A stretch of DNA of 64,000 bases from Actinoalloteichus hoggarensis (GCF_002234535.1 NZ_CP022521.1:6542718-6606717), one strand, 5' to 3'. Positions 47,845 to 57,612 are shown, counted from the stretch's first letter. The notes: generated by a model not told the origin, from the sequence alone. A program made the numbers and translations.

Positions 47845-48722
47845 CCGGCAGTGAGTGGGAAGGGCGTGGGCTCGACCCCACCAGCGGGTCACGACCCGAC
47901 TCGGACGACGGAGCCGCGTGGTCTATCGACCTCCTGGCGGACCTGCACGCCGGGGCGCTCGACGACGAGACCGCGGCCCGACTGAGACCTCGCGCCGAGT
48001 CCGACTCCGACGCGACGGCCCTGTTCGCGGCCTTGGACGCCACGCAGGCGGAACTGCGCGATTTGCCGCCCGTGCCGCCGATGCCCGCCGCGTTCGCGGA
48101 CCGGCTGGACGCGGCGCTGGCCCGCGAGGCCGCCGCCATGTTCGGCCCCACCCAGGCATCGCCGGCGACGGTGACGGCGCTGCCCGCGTCTCCACCCGCG
48201 CAGGCGCCCACCGAGGCGCCGCAGGGACCGCCGGCGAAGGTCGTCGACCTCGACATCGCCCGACGGCGCCGACGGCGCAACGCGGGCTGGGCGGCAGGCC
48301 TGCTGGTGGCCGCGGCGGCGGTCGTCAGCGTGGTGGCGATCAATCTGCCGTCGAACACCTCACCGGGCACGCCGATGGCCGACCAGACGCAGGGAGAGGC
48401 TCCGCCGGGCTCCGCGCAGCCGCCGTTGGCACTGGGCGGCCATGACGATCTGAACGCGCTCGGGACGGGCGACATCGCGGCGCTGCTCGAGGTCGAGGAG
48501 TACGGCGCGCTCGGTGACGAGGAGACGCTGCTGTCCTGCCTGGCCGCGGGCGGCATACCCGACGCCAACGTTCTCGGTTCCCGTACGGCGGAGCTGTCCG
48601 GGCAGCCGGGCGTGATGGCGATCCTCGGTGAGGGCTTCGGCCGGTTCCGCGTCGTCGTGGTGTCGGAGGACTGCGCTGGAGGCGACTCCGGGTTCCTGGG
48701 AGACACCACGATCGGCGGGTGA
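47841..48722 (+). CDS. anti-sigma factor of SigM, membrane-anchored
   Basis: A 293-residue protein overlapping sigM by 4 bases. The cytoplasmic part (about 1-145) includes a helical bundle (WSIDLLADLHAGALDDETAARL) that would bind the sigma factor; a zinc-type HxxxCxxC is absent. One transmembrane helix (AGWAAGLLVAAAAVVSVVAI) lies near residue 150-170, and the outer domain has two cysteines (LLSCLAAGG and SEDCAGGD) likely to pair. Position equals M. tuberculosis Rv3912, the SigM anti-sigma. Release of SigM probably follows an envelope signal. Confidence 0.85.
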   Translation: MTGSEWEGRGLDPTSGSRPDSDDGAAWSIDLLADLHAGALDDETAARLRPRAESDSDATALFAALDATQAELRDLPPVPPMPAAFADRLDAALAREAAAMFGPTQASPATVTALPASPPAQAPTEAPQGPPAKVVDLDIARRRRRRNAGWAAGLLVAAAAVVSVVAINLPSNTSPGTPMADQTQGEAPPGSAQPPLALGGHDDLNALGTGDIAALLEVEEYGALGDEETLLSCLAAGGIPDANVLGSRTAELSGQPGVMAILGEGFGRFRVVVVSEDCAGGDSGFLGDTTIGG

Positions 48723-48961
48723 GTCGGCTCTCGGCTCTCGGCGCCGATGCCGGTGCCCCGACGCGGCGCCGGCAGGCGGTCACGGACACACCCGGTCAGG
48801 CACGGACTCGCGGCACGCAGACGAGCCACGGCGTAGGAGCCGAGGGATCGACGCATCGATGTCGAGCCCCGGTCCATGCCTGCGCCGTGGCGTCTCGGCC
48901 GGCGGCGGCGGTCTACCGGATGAGACGCAGGCGACGAACGGGCCCGAGGCGTCCGTGCCCG

Positions 48962-48987
48962 GGAACAGCCGCGCCTAGGATCGTGTT
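48962..48987 (+). promoter_or_regulatory. ECF-type promoter (SigR/SigH consensus) upstream of trxB
   Basis: GGAAC, exactly 18 bases, then GTT, ending about 105 bases before the trxB start. It matches the GGAA(T/C)-N18-GTT consensus of the thiol-stress sigma factors SigR (Streptomyces) and SigH (Mycobacterium), which drive trxBA in those genera. The surrounding 370-base gap (48723-49092) holds no gene. Confidence 0.6.
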
Positions 48988-49092
48988 GCACCGGATGCCG
49001 GGCTCACTCGACTGACGGGGAGCCGGGGCGGGCGAGGACAGGCTGGCCCGGAGTGAGAACGGTGTACACGCGAGTCGGCGGAGGCGGCGAAG

Positions 49093-50076
49093 TTGTCCGA
49101 CGTGAGAAATCTGATCATCATCGGCTCGGGACCGGCGGGCTACACCGCCGCGGTGTACGCGGCGCGTGCCCAGCTCGAACCGCTGATCTTCGAGGGTACG
49201 CAGTTCGGCGGCGCCCTGATGACGACCACCGAGGTGGAGAACTACCCCGGCTTCCGCAACGGCATCATGGGCCCGGAGCTGATGGAGCAGATGCGGGCGC
49301 AGGCCGAACGCTTCGGCGCGGAACTGCGGCCGGAGGACGTCGAGTCGGTGTCGCTGGCCGGCCCGGTGAAGACGGTGATGGTCGACGGCACCGAGTACCG
49401 GGCCAAGGCGGTCATCCTCGCGATGGGCGCCGCCCCGCGGTACGTGAACGTGCCCGGTGAGGAGCGGCTCCTCGGCCGGGGCGTGTCCTCCTGCGCGACC
49501 TGCGACGGCTTCTTCTTCCGCGATCAGGACATCGCGGTGGTCGGCGGCGGCGACTCGGCCATGGAGGAGGCGACCTTCCTCACTCGGTTCGCGAGGTCGG
49601 TGACGATCGTGCACCGCCGCGAGGAGTTCCGGGCCTCCCGCATCATGCTGGAGCGTGCCAGGGCGAACGACAAGATCCGCTGGCGGACCAACGCCGCGGT
49701 GACCGAGGTGCTCGGCGAGAGCTCGGTGAGCGGTCTGCGGCTCGTCGACACGGTGTCCGGCGAGGAGTCGACCCTCGACGTGACGGCCATGTTCGTCGCG
49801 ATCGGGCACGATCCGCGCAGCGAGCTGGTCAAGGGCCAGGTCGAGCTGGACGACGCGGGTTATGTGCGGGTCATGGAGCGGAGCACGAGCACGAATCTGA
49901 CCGGAGTGTTCGCCGCGGGCGACCTCGTCGACCACACCTACCGGCAGGCCATCACCGCGGCGGGCTCGGGCTGTTCTTCGGCGATCGATGCCGAGCGGTG
50001 GCTCGCCCACCATGAGACGACGCCGGAGTCGGTCGGCGGCGGCTACGGGCTGGGCGACCCGGTCCCCACGGTCTGA
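49093..50076 (+). CDS. trxB: thioredoxin reductase
   Basis: A 327-residue low-Mr FAD/NADPH enzyme reducing thioredoxin. FAD site [18 protein letters not shown] near residues 9-26, redox motif CATCDG near 136-141, NADPH site [15 protein letters not shown] near 153-167, and the FAD C-terminal motif [11 protein letters not shown] near 275. The start is TTG at 49093 ([14 protein letters not shown]), giving the normal N-terminus. The next gene encodes its substrate thioredoxin, 108 bases downstream. Confidence 0.96.
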   Translation: MSDVRNLIIIGSGPAGYTAAVYAARAQLEPLIFEGTQFGGALMTTTEVENYPGFRNGIMGPELMEQMRAQAERFGAELRPEDVESVSLAGPVKTVMVDGTEYRAKAVILAMGAAPRYVNVPGEERLLGRGVSSCATCDGFFFRDQDIAVVGGGDSAMEEATFLTRFARSVTIVHRREEFRASRIMLERARANDKIRWRTNAAVTEVLGESSVSGLRLVDTVSGEESTLDVTAMFVAIGHDPRSELVKGQVELDDAGYVRVMERSTSTNLTGVFAAGDLVDHTYRQAITAAGSGCSSAIDAERWLAHHETTPESVGGGYGLGDPVPTV

Positions 50077-50184
50077 GCATCCGCCGCCCCACACGGGCGG
50101 ACCGAACACGATCCGATCGACGAACGCCACCGGTCCGGGGCGATCCGCCCCGGACCGCGACCAGCACACACGCTAGGAGAGACC

Positions 50185-50514
50185 ATGGCAGGCACGACCG
50201 TCACCATCACCGACAAGAGCTTCAAGACCGACGTGCTCGACAGCAGCACGCCGGTGCTCGTCGACTTCTGGGCGACCTGGTGCGGCCCCTGCAAGATGGT
50301 CGCTCCCGTGCTGGAGGAGATCGCGGCCGAGCAGGCGGACAAGCTGACCATCGCCAAGCTCGACATCGACGCGAACCCCTTGACGCAGCGCGACTACCAG
50401 GTCATGTCGATCCCGACGCTGATCCTGTTCAAGAACGGTCAGCCCGTGACGCAGATCGTCGGGGCGAAGCCGAAGGCCGCGCTGATGAGCGAGATCGCCA
50501 AGCACCTCGACTGA
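50185..50514 (+). CDS. trxA: thioredoxin
   Basis: A 109-residue thioredoxin with the active site WATWCGPCKMV near residues 29-39, cis-Pro in SIPTLILFKNG near 74-84, and the usual length. An AGGAG-type site precedes the ATG. It receives electrons from the neighbouring trxB product and reduces cytosolic disulfides. It corresponds to M. tuberculosis TrxC in this block. Confidence 0.97.
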   Translation: MAGTTVTITDKSFKTDVLDSSTPVLVDFWATWCGPCKMVAPVLEEIAAEQADKLTIAKLDIDANPLTQRDYQVMSIPTLILFKNGQPVTQIVGAKPKAALMSEIAKHLD

Positions 50515-50543
50515 CGGGGCGCGTTCGATCGCTCGGCTCCGCT

Positions 50544-50587
50544 CGTCGATCCCGGTTCGGTGCGGCTCCGGCCGTACGGGATCGACG
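50544..50587. terminator. hairpin after trxA
   Basis: A perfect 11-bp stem, CGTCGATCCCG and its complement, with a 22-base loop, beginning 30 bases after the trxA stop. The remaining part of the 308-base gap to cwlM (50515-50822) shows no gene. Confidence 0.5.
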
Positions 50588-50822
50588 CGGCGGAACCGGG
50601 GAAGCGAGGTTCGTGGGCGCGACGCCCGGGGCGACGCGACACCGGTCGCAAGTTCCACCCCTTTGGGTGAACGAGCCGTCAAATGGGCGACAGAACCAAG
50701 CACTACCAGTGAGGATGCCTCGGCGCGCAGCCCGAAGTGTCGCGACGTCACCAGCAGGGCACAATAGGTTGTCTGCTTCCCCTCGCGTCGTCCCATCGGC
50801 GCTCTAGTCAAGCGAGGAGTAC

Positions 50823-51977
50823 ATGCAACTGCTCCACCGCGGTGACTTCGGTCCGGCTGTTGCCGAGATCAAGGCCATTCTCGCATCGCAGGGCCTGCTT
50901 CCGTCGTCGAACGGCCACATCGGCGACGACCAGGATCAGGTCTTCGACGGGCTCGTCGAGCACGCAGTTCGAGCCTTCCAGCAACAGCGTGGTCTGATCA
51001 CCGACGGGGTGGTGGGCACTGCCACCTATCGGGCACTGCGTGACGCCCGGTGGAGTCTCGGCGACCGCCCGCTGGCCTACCAGATCAGCCAGTCGATCAC
51101 CGGCGACGACGTCTTCGCCCTTCAGGAACGTCTGTTGGAGCTCGGTTACGACGCGGGCAGGCCCAACAAGGTCTTCGGCGCGCAGACCGAGCACGCACTG
51201 AAGAGCTTCCAGCGCGACTACGGGATCACCGCCGACGGCGTGTGCGGCCCGGAGACGCTGCGGTCGCTCCGGCAGCTCATGCCCAAGGTTCGCGGGGGCA
51301 GGCCGGTCCTTCTGCGCGAGCAGGAGCGGGTCCGCACCGCCGGGCCCCGGCTGCGCGGCAAGCGCATCGTGCTCGACCCCGGCCACGGTGGTGCCGATCG
51401 CGGCGCCGTCGTCGAGGATGCCGCCGAGGCCGACCTGGCCTGGGACCTCGCCCGCAGGCTTGAAGGCCGCATGGTCGCCACCGGCATGGAGGCCCTGCTG
51501 GTACGAGGCCCGGACACGTGTCCGCCTGAGGCGGAACGGGCCGCGTTCGCCAACGACGCGGGCGCCGACCTCTTCCTCTCGCTGCACACCGACACGAACC
51601 CGTCGCCCGCCGCGCAGGGCATCGCGTCGTACCACTTCGGCACGGGCAACGGCACCACCTCGACCGTCGGTGAGGCCCTGGCCGGCTACATCCAGCGTGA
51701 GGTCGTCGCCAAGACCGGCATGGTCGACTGCGGGTCGCATCCCAAGACCTGGGAGGTCCTGCGTCTGACCAGGATGCCCGCCGTGCACATCGAGGTCGGC
51801 TACCTCACCAACGCCGCCGACCGACGACGGCTGATGGACCCCACGTTCCGCGACATCCTCGCCGAACGCATCCTGGTCGCCGTGAAGCGGCTCTACCTGC
51901 TCGGCGAGAACGACCAGCCGACCGGGACCTTCACGTTCGACGACCTGCTGCGCCACGAGCTGGCCAAGATCGACTGA
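50823..51977 (+). CDS. cwlM: CwlM-type peptidoglycan amidase homologue (MurA regulator)
   Basis: A 384-residue protein with two peptidoglycan-binding domains (about 10-65 and 90-150) and an Amidase_3 domain (about 185-365: IVLDPGHGG, SLHTDTNPSP, AVHIEVGYLTN). No signal peptide is present; it starts MQLLHRGDFGPAVAEI. In mycobacteria CwlM stays in the cytosol and, when phosphorylated by PknB, activates MurA; position after trxA and lack of a signal agree. The start is the ATG just after an AAGCGAGGAG site. A strong hairpin follows the stop. Confidence 0.93.
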   Translation: MQLLHRGDFGPAVAEIKAILASQGLLPSSNGHIGDDQDQVFDGLVEHAVRAFQQQRGLITDGVVGTATYRALRDARWSLGDRPLAYQISQSITGDDVFALQERLLELGYDAGRPNKVFGAQTEHALKSFQRDYGITADGVCGPETLRSLRQLMPKVRGGRPVLLREQERVRTAGPRLRGKRIVLDPGHGGADRGAVVEDAAEADLAWDLARRLEGRMVATGMEALLVRGPDTCPPEAERAAFANDAGADLFLSLHTDTNPSPAAQGIASYHFGTGNGTTSTVGEALAGYIQREVVAKTGMVDCGSHPKTWEVLRLTRMPAVHIEVGYLTNAADRRRLMDPTFRDILAERILVAVKRLYLLGENDQPTGTFTFDDLLRHELAKID

Positions 51978-51996
51978 TTGACTCGCGAGTACCGAC

Positions 51997-52031
51997 CGGC
52001 CCCGTTCACACGGCACCTGTGAACGGGGCCG
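51997..52031. terminator. convergent terminator between cwlM and the GNAT gene
   Basis: A perfect 14-bp stem (CGGCCCCGTTCACA with its complement) and a 7-base loop, 19 bases after the cwlM stop and 7 bases from the 3' end of the minus-strand GNAT gene. Confidence 0.78.
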
Positions 52032-52038
52032 TCGTCGA

Positions 52039-52683
52039 TCAGCGGGCGGGAGCCGCGACCGACGTGGACGCCGTCGCCTCCGTGGACACCGTCATCGGCT
52101 CCAACAGGCGTTCGAGCGCGGCCTCCACGTCTTCCTTCCAGGTGAACGCCGAACGGAGCTCCAGCCGCAGGCGAGGCCAGCGGGGATGCGGACGCACCGT
52201 CTTGAAGCCGACCTGGCGCAGGAACTCCGCCGGGATCACGCAACGGCCCTCCGACTCGCCCTCCGCATGGCCGAAGGCCTCCACGGCCTTCACACCACGC
52301 CGAGTGAGGTCCTTGGCCACCGACTGCACCAGGAGGCGTCCCAGGCCCGTGTCGGCGAACTCCGGCATCACTTTGAGGGTCGTGAGAAGCACGGCGTCCG
52401 CGCTGACCGGCGACGTCGGAAAGGTGCCGGACCGAGGGACGGCCGACGGCGGAGCGTAGAGGGCGTAGCCCGCGGGCACGCCGCCCACTCGGACCAGCCG
52501 TCCGCAGGAGCCCCACTCCAGCAGCACGCTGGAGATCCAGGCCTCCTTCTCGAATTCGGTCTGGCCGAACTCCTCAGCCTGCTCCCTGATATGCGGCGCC
52601 AACTCCCAGAACACGCAGCGCCGACACTGTTTCGGCAGCTCATGCAGGTTGTCCAGCGTGATGCCGACCACGCTTCTCGACAC
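52039..52683 (-). CDS. GNAT acetyltransferase-like protein (Rv3916c equivalent)
   Basis: A 214-residue protein. An N-terminal segment with a CRRC motif (KQCRRCVFWEL near residues 19-29) precedes a GNAT-type core: strand VRVGGVPAGYALYAPP, then LLTTLKVMPEFADTGLGRLLVQSV, with the acetyl-CoA loop near ADTGLGR. The C-terminal tail is Ala/Thr-rich. The start is GTG with a GGAGG site (in CTGAGGAGGTCAG) just upstream. Position between cwlM and parB matches M. tuberculosis Rv3916c. The substrate is unknown. Confidence 0.85.
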   Translation of the reverse strand: MSRSVVGITLDNLHELPKQCRRCVFWELAPHIREQAEEFGQTEFEKEAWISSVLLEWGSCGRLVRVGGVPAGYALYAPPSAVPRSGTFPTSPVSADAVLLTTLKVMPEFADTGLGRLLVQSVAKDLTRRGVKAVEAFGHAEGESEGRCVIPAEFLRQVGFKTVRPHPRWPRLRLELRSAFTWKEDVEAALERLLEPMTVSTEATASTSVAAPAR

Positions 52684-52727
52684 CTGACCTCCTCAGCACG
52701 AGCCTCGGCCGCAGCCATGAGAGGCCG

Positions 52728-52743
52728 CCTGTACCAGTACAGG
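52728..52743. promoter_or_regulatory. palindrome in the GNAT/aminotransferase divergent region
   Basis: CCTGTAC and GTACAGG flank a 2-base CA centre, 45 bases from the GNAT start and about 154 from the aminotransferase start. A TACACT hexamer at about 52774 could be a plus-strand -10. It is a possible operator for a GntR- or TetR-type regulator. Confidence 0.4.
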
Positions 52744-52896
52744 GTAACGGTGCGCCCCCGCCGCCGAAGTTACACTGAGGGGTCAGACGCGCCTCTCATT
52801 CGGCCGAATGCCCGTCCGGTGATCCAGTCGATCATCCGTCGGACCAACCTCGGCCGAACCTGTCGGGACGTGACGAGACACAGTTCGGAGTGCCGG

Positions 52897-54219
52897 ATGA
52901 CCAGCCAGGAGCCGCAGCAGGCGTCGCGCAGCCGCGCGCGCAGTCTTGACGCCCATCTGAGCCGCTACGCGGCCAGGACGGCAGGGATGACGGCATCGGA
53001 GATCCGAGCGCTGTTCTCCGTGGCCAGCAGGCCGGAGGTGGTGTCGCTGGCAGGGGGCATGCCGAATCTCTCCGCGTTGCCGATGGAGTCGCTCGCCGGC
53101 GAGGTCGCCCGGCTGGTCGCCGACGAGGGCCAGGTCGCGTTCCAGTACGGCTCCGCGCAGGGCGTGCCGGAGCTGCGCGAGCAGATCACCGAGGTGATGG
53201 CGCTGGAGGGCATCAGCGCCCATCCCGACGACGTCGTGGTCACCGTCGGTTCGCAGATGGCCTTGGACACCGTCACCAGGATCTTCTGCGACCCCGGTGA
53301 CGTGGTGCTGGCCGAGGCTCCGTCCTACGTCGGCGCACTCGGCAGCTTCACCGCGTATCAGGCGGAGGTCGTGCATGTCGCGATGGACGAGGCGGGTCTG
53401 ATCCCGGAGGCGCTTCGCGCGGCGCTCGACTCCGTCCAGGCCGCCGGGAGGCGCGTCAAATTCCTCTACACGATCCCCAACTTCCACAACCCGGCGGGCG
53501 TGACCCTGGCCGTGTCCCGCCGGGCCGAGGTGTTGGACATCTGCGCTCGACACGGGGTCCTGGTCATCGAGGACAACCCCTACGGGCTGCTGGGCTTCGA
53601 CGATCAGATCTATCCCGCGTTGCGGTCGATGGACGCGGAGAACGTCGTCTACCTCGGCTCTTTCTCCAAGACCTTCGCCTCGGGGCTCCGAGTCGGCTGG
53701 GCGCTGGCGCCGCACGCGGTCCGCGAGAAACTCGTGTTGGCCTCCGAGTCCGCCACCCTCTGTCCACCGACCTTCAATCAGTTCCTGGTCTCGCGCTATC
53801 TCTCGACTCATGACTGGAAGGGCCAGGTCAAGAAGTACCGCGAGGTCTACCGGGAACGCAGGGACGCGATGCTCAGCGCGTTGGAGCAGCACCTGCCCGA
53901 CGGCTGCACCTGGACCCGGCCCGACGGCGGGTTCTACGTCTGGCTGACGGTCCCCGAGGGGATCGACACCAAGGCGATGCTGCCGAGGGCGATCACCCAG
54001 CGCGTGGCCTATGTGTCGGGAACGGCTTTCCATGCGAACGGCTTCGGCAGCAGGCAGATGCGGCTGTCCTTCTGCTACCCCACGCCCGAACGCATCCAGG
54101 AGGGCGTCCGCAGGCTCGGGGGCGTGCTTCAGGACGAGCTCGAGCTGCTGGCGACCTTCGGCAGTGTCCCTCAGCGACCGCGTCTCGGCGCCGACTCACC
54201 CGGGCCGGACACCGCCTGA
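52897..54219 (+). CDS. PLP-dependent aminotransferase, class I/II
   Basis: A 440-residue fold-type I aminotransferase. Motifs in order: SLAGGMPNLSALP near residues 50-62, the cofactor-contact region AFQYGSAQG, TVGSQMALDTVTRIF, NFHNPAGVTL, EDNPYGLLGF, and SFSKTFASGLRVGW with the PLP-binding Lys. This is the MocR-like/2-aminoadipate aminotransferase (LysN) group, but no winged helix is attached, so it is an enzyme. The ATG at 52897 with CGGAG upstream is chosen; the longer frame overlaps the GNAT gene. A role near a D-Ala-D-Ala ligase gene could be amino-acid supply, which is inference. Confidence 0.9.
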   Translation: MTSQEPQQASRSRARSLDAHLSRYAARTAGMTASEIRALFSVASRPEVVSLAGGMPNLSALPMESLAGEVARLVADEGQVAFQYGSAQGVPELREQITEVMALEGISAHPDDVVVTVGSQMALDTVTRIFCDPGDVVLAEAPSYVGALGSFTAYQAEVVHVAMDEAGLIPEALRAALDSVQAAGRRVKFLYTIPNFHNPAGVTLAVSRRAEVLDICARHGVLVIEDNPYGLLGFDDQIYPALRSMDAENVVYLGSFSKTFASGLRVGWALAPHAVREKLVLASESATLCPPTFNQFLVSRYLSTHDWKGQVKKYREVYRERRDAMLSALEQHLPDGCTWTRPDGGFYVWLTVPEGIDTKAMLPRAITQRVAYVSGTAFHANGFGSRQMRLSFCYPTPERIQEGVRRLGGVLQDELELLATFGSVPQRPRLGADSPGPDTA

Positions 54220-54606
54220 CGGCGGCCTCGGTGTCACGTGCCCGAGGCTCCGGTGCCCGTGCCGTCGGCACGAGGCCACCTCGCCGAGCGCCTGCGACCG
54301 ACCTGGGCCTATGCGCGTCGCGGGCGGTCTCCCGACGGGACCCCCGCCCACGGCCTGCATCGGCACGTCGACCGACCCGCTCGCGGTGACGCGGCCCCTC
54401 CCGGGGAGTGTCGTCGACGCGGGGCGGGTTCCCCTGTCATGGTGTGTCTCGGCTCGACCGAGAAACGATCTCCGAGCGCACGGCGCGGTCTGATCCCGCC
54501 GTCGCCATCGGGTGTCGCCCGTGATCGGCCGGGCGGGCGCTCGGGCCGATCCGGCCCGAGCCTCCTGGACTCCGAGTGCTCGAACAACCAGTCAAGGGAG
54601 TGGCAA
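54220..54606. other. 387-base gap, no gene seen
   Basis: Between the aminotransferase and the ligase genes. It is open in several frames but of shadow composition. No stable palindrome or clear promoter was found. Confidence 0.45.
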
Positions 54607-55554
54607 GTGTCAGATCGTTGGGTGGCGGTGCTGTCGGGAGGGCTCTCCCACGAACGGGACGTCTCCTTGCGCTCCGGTCGCAGGCTGTCCGCCGCGCTGC
54701 GCTCGGCGGGCGTCACGGTGGAGGAGTGGGACGCCGATTCCGAGCTGTTGTCCCGGCTGGGTGCGCATCGCCCGGACGCCGTGGTGGTCGCGCTGCACGG
54801 CGGGGAGGGAGAGAACGGCGCGGTGCAAGCCGTTCTGGAGATGCGCGGGGTTCCCTTCGTCGGGACCGATTCGCGCTCCTGCCGTCGGGCCTGGGACAAG
54901 CCCTCCGCGAAGGCGGAGATCGCCGCCGCGGGTCTGACCACTCCGGACTGGATCGTGCTGCCGCACAGCACCTTCCGTTCGTTGGGCGCACAGGCCGTCC
55001 TGGACGGAATGGTCGAGCGGCTGGGTCTGCCGCTGATGCTGAAGCCGGATCAGGGCGGATCGGCGCTGGGCGCCCGGGTGGTGCGCACCGCGGAGGAGCT
55101 GCCCGCCGCGATGGTCGGGGTGCTGGCTTACGGCGACGCCGTGTTGGTGGAGCGCTTCGTCGAGGGCACTGAGGTGGCGGTCGGAGTGATCGACACCGAG
55201 AAGGGACCGATCGCGCTGCCCGCCGTCGAGATCGATCCGACGGGCGGGGTCTACGACTACACGGCGCGCTACACCGCCGGGCTCACGACCTTCCACACCC
55301 CGGCGCGGCTGCCCGAGACCCAGGCCGCGGAGGTGGGGGAGCTGGCGGTCGCCGCGCATCGCCTGCTCGGCCTTCGCGACGTCTCACGGACCGACGCCGT
55401 GGTGGGCGCCGACGGCCGGGTGCACTTCCTGGAGGTGAACGTGTCACCGGGACTCACCGAGACGTCGTTGCTCCCGATGGCGATCGAGGCGGCGGACCGC
55501 TCATTCGGAACGGTCTTCGCCGAGTTGATCGAGCGGGCGATCGCTCGCTCCTGA
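54607..55554 (+). CDS. ddl: D-alanine--D-alanine ligase family enzyme
   Basis: A 315-residue ATP-grasp ligase joining D-Ala residues for peptidoglycan. The N-terminal domain has VAVLSGGLSHERDVSLRSG near residues 5-23. The ATP-grasp core shows LMLKPDQGGSALGARVV, VLVERFVEGTEVAVGV and HFLEVNVSPGLTETSL. It lacks the larger lid seen in 350-residue Ddl enzymes and is the short Ddl type. The GTG at 54607 is chosen because AGGGAG ends six bases before it. Since this is probably not the only Ddl in the genome, specificity (D-Ala-D-Ala versus another depsipeptide) is not certain. Confidence 0.9.
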   Translation: MSDRWVAVLSGGLSHERDVSLRSGRRLSAALRSAGVTVEEWDADSELLSRLGAHRPDAVVVALHGGEGENGAVQAVLEMRGVPFVGTDSRSCRRAWDKPSAKAEIAAAGLTTPDWIVLPHSTFRSLGAQAVLDGMVERLGLPLMLKPDQGGSALGARVVRTAEELPAAMVGVLAYGDAVLVERFVEGTEVAVGVIDTEKGPIALPAVEIDPTGGVYDYTARYTAGLTTFHTPARLPETQAAEVGELAVAAHRLLGLRDVSRTDAVVGADGRVHFLEVNVSPGLTETSLLPMAIEAADRSFGTVFAELIERAIARS

Positions 55555-55560
55555 TGATCT

Positions 55561-55606
55561 CGGCTCGCCGGCGGTTCGAGCCCTTGGTCGAGTCGCCGGC
55601 AAGCCG
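55561..55606. terminator. convergent hairpin between ddl and parB
   Basis: The 13-bp arms at 55561-55573 and 55594-55606 pair with a single G-U wobble around a 20-base loop, 7 bases after the ddl stop and 54 bases from the end of parB. It can serve both converging genes. Confidence 0.65.
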
Positions 55607-55659
55607 AAAAGGAAACGTCACCGTGACGAAAGGGGTCGGTGTGACGGGATGCGGCTCTT

Positions 55660-56655
55660 CTATGTCTGAATAGTCCGATTTTCCGCCATCATCGTCACGA
55701 TGCGCTCCAGATCATCGACCGACCCGAACTCGACGACGATCCGACCCTTCCGCCTGCCGAGTTCGACCTTGACCCGAGTATCGAAGGCGTTGGACAACCG
55801 ATCGGCGACATCCTGAAGTCCCGGTGCCTGCATCTGTTTCCGGGGAGCGGCCTTCGGCTTCGCGGGCTCCTCCAGCCGAGACAGCCGGACCGCCTCCTCC
55901 GTCGAACGCACCGACATGCCCTCCCGCACGATGCGCGCCGCGAGATCCTCCTGCGACTCCGCGTCGTCCAGACTCAGCAACGCCCGAGCATGCCCCGCCG
56001 ACAGGATGTTCGCCGCCACCCGACGCTGCACCGGCAGCGGAAGGTTCAACAGTCGGATCGTGTTCGTGATGACCGGACGGCTCCGCCCGATCCGCGACGC
56101 CAACTCCTCGTGTGTCACGTGAAACTCCTCGAGGAGCTGCTGGTACGCCGCCGCCTCCTCCAACGGATTGAGCTGCACCCGGTGGATGTTCTCCAGGAGC
56201 GCGTCCCGGAGCATCGCATCGTCCTTGGTGCGCCGGACGATGGCCGGGATGTGGGGGAGCCTGGCCCGCTGCGCCGCTCGCCAGCGTCGCTCGCCCATGA
56301 TCAGCTCGTACTTGCCGCCGCCGAGTTCGCGAACCACGATCGGCTGGAGCAGACCGAACTCCCGAATCGAGTGCTCGAGCTCCTCCAGCGCGGGCTCGTC
56401 GAAGACCTGCCGTGGCTGCTTCGGGTTCGGCGTGATCGAGGCGATCGGCACCTCCCGATAGACCGCGCTCGCGGTCTCCTCGCGAAGCAGCGCCTCCAGC
56501 CTGGCCTCGGCGGAGCTCGACTGTGCCGTCGGGGGCCCGGCTCGACGGTCCCCACGCTGTGGTGCGTCGGTCGCCGCCCCGGCATCGGCCGCGGGCGGCC
56601 CACTGGGAATCAGCGCGGCAAGCCCGCGACCGAGTCCCCCCCTGCGTTCCGTCAT
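55660..56655 (-). CDS. parB: chromosome partitioning protein ParB
   Basis: A 331-residue parS-binding CTPase. The N-terminal CTP-binding domain has [16 protein letters not shown] near residues 71-86 and [24 protein letters not shown] near 105-128. The helix-turn-helix is [24 protein letters not shown], followed by a C-terminal dimer domain ([16 protein letters not shown]). The start overlaps parA by 4 bases. With five parS-like sites in this window it should form the origin-proximal partition complex. Confidence 0.97.
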   Translation of the reverse strand: MTERRGGLGRGLAALIPSGPPAADAGAATDAPQRGDRRAGPPTAQSSSAEARLEALLREETASAVYREVPIASITPNPKQPRQVFDEPALEELEHSIREFGLLQPIVVRELGGGKYELIMGERRWRAAQRARLPHIPAIVRRTKDDAMLRDALLENIHRVQLNPLEEAAAYQQLLEEFHVTHEELASRIGRSRPVITNTIRLLNLPLPVQRRVAANILSAGHARALLSLDDAESQEDLAARIVREGMSVRSTEEAVRLSRLEEPAKPKAAPRKQMQAPGLQDVADRLSNAFDTRVKVELGRRKGRIVVEFGSVDDLERIVTMMAENRTIQT

Positions 56656-57551
56656 CTGATCTCCAACTCGGCTCCCTTGACGGCCATCTCCCGAGCCGCG
56701 TCCAGGTAGCTCATCGCGCCACGAGAACCCGGATCGTAGGTCAGCACCGTCTGCCCGAAGCCCGGCGCTTCGGAAACCTTGACGCTCCGTGGGATGACCG
56801 TACGCAACACGAGATCACCGAAATGCTTGCGCACCTCGGCCGAGACCTGGTCGGCGAGCTTCGTCCGGCCGTCATACATCGTGAGCAGGATGGTCGACAC
56901 CCATAGCGAGGGATTGAGGTGCGCGCGCACCAGGTCGATGTTGTTCAGCAGCTGACCGAGTCCTTCCAGCGCGTAGTACTCGCACTGGATGGGAATGAGC
57001 ACCTCCGGCGAGGCGACGAGCGCGTTCAGCGTGAGCAGCCCCAGCGACGGCGGGCAGTCGATGAACACGTAGTCCGCTTCGAGCTGATCCAGTGCCTCGG
57101 GGGAGAGCGCCTCCTTCAGTCGCGACTCTCGGGAGGCCATGGACACGAGTTCGATCTCGGACCCGGCCAGGTCGATCGTGGCCGGCACGCAGACCAGGTT
57201 GTCCGACTGAGTACTCACCGCGGCCGCGTCGTTGATGCTGATCTCGCCGAGCAGCACCTCATACACGGACGGGGTCCCGGACCGGTGGTCGACACCGAGC
57301 GCGGTACTCGCGTTGCCCTGCGGATCGAGGTCGATGACGAGCACCTTCAGCCCGCGCAACGCCAACCCTGCGGCAAGGTTCACCGTGCTGGTCGTCTTGC
57401 CGACGCCGCCCTTCTGATTCGCGACGGTGAGAATTCTTCGTCGCGCCGGCCGCGGCAGGTTCTCACTCGGATGCAGAACCTTGGTGGCTCGCTCCGCCTC
57501 CTCCGCGATCGGCGTCCACGAGGAGATCTGCTGATTCTGCGAACCGTTCAC
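56652..57551 (-). CDS. parA: chromosome partitioning ATPase ParA
   Basis: A 299-residue Walker-type ATPase. The deviant Walker A motif is [16 protein letters not shown] near residues 44-59; Walker A' reads [13 protein letters not shown] and Walker [13 protein letters not shown]. It positions ParB-parS complexes by dynamic binding to DNA. A non-conserved N-terminal stretch of about 40 residues precedes the core. The start is GTG. A parS-like site at 57597 lies 45 bases upstream, so ParB may bind near the parAB promoter. Confidence 0.97.
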   Translation of the reverse strand: MNGSQNQQISSWTPIAEEAERATKVLHPSENLPRPARRRILTVANQKGGVGKTTSTVNLAAGLALRGLKVLVIDLDPQGNASTALGVDHRSGTPSVYEVLLGEISINDAAAVSTQSDNLVCVPATIDLAGSEIELVSMASRESRLKEALSPEALDQLEADYVFIDCPPSLGLLTLNALVASPEVLIPIQCEYYALEGLGQLLNNIDLVRAHLNPSLWVSTILLTMYDGRTKLADQVSAEVRKHFGDLVLRTVIPRSVKVSEAPGFGQTVLTYDPGSRGAMSYLDAAREMAVKGAELEIR

Positions 57552-57596
57552 CGGTGCGAGCCTCCCCCGAACGCCGTGGACATCCCTGTGCGGCGT

Positions 57597-57612
57597 TGTT
57601 TCACGTGGAACA
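57597..57612. promoter_or_regulatory. parS-like site upstream of parA
   Basis: TGTTTCACGTGGAACA, one mismatch to the consensus (position 12, A to G), in the 147-base gap between rsmG and parA. Confidence 0.88.

Noticed and set aside
52186..52896. Long N-terminal extension of the aminotransferase
   Set aside because: It overlaps the minus-strand GNAT gene and has shadow composition; the ATG at 52897 gives the family length.
56111..56126. parS-like TGTGTCACGTGAAACT inside parB
   Set aside because: Two mismatches, one in the core (position 4), and it lies within coding sequence; coincidence is likely.
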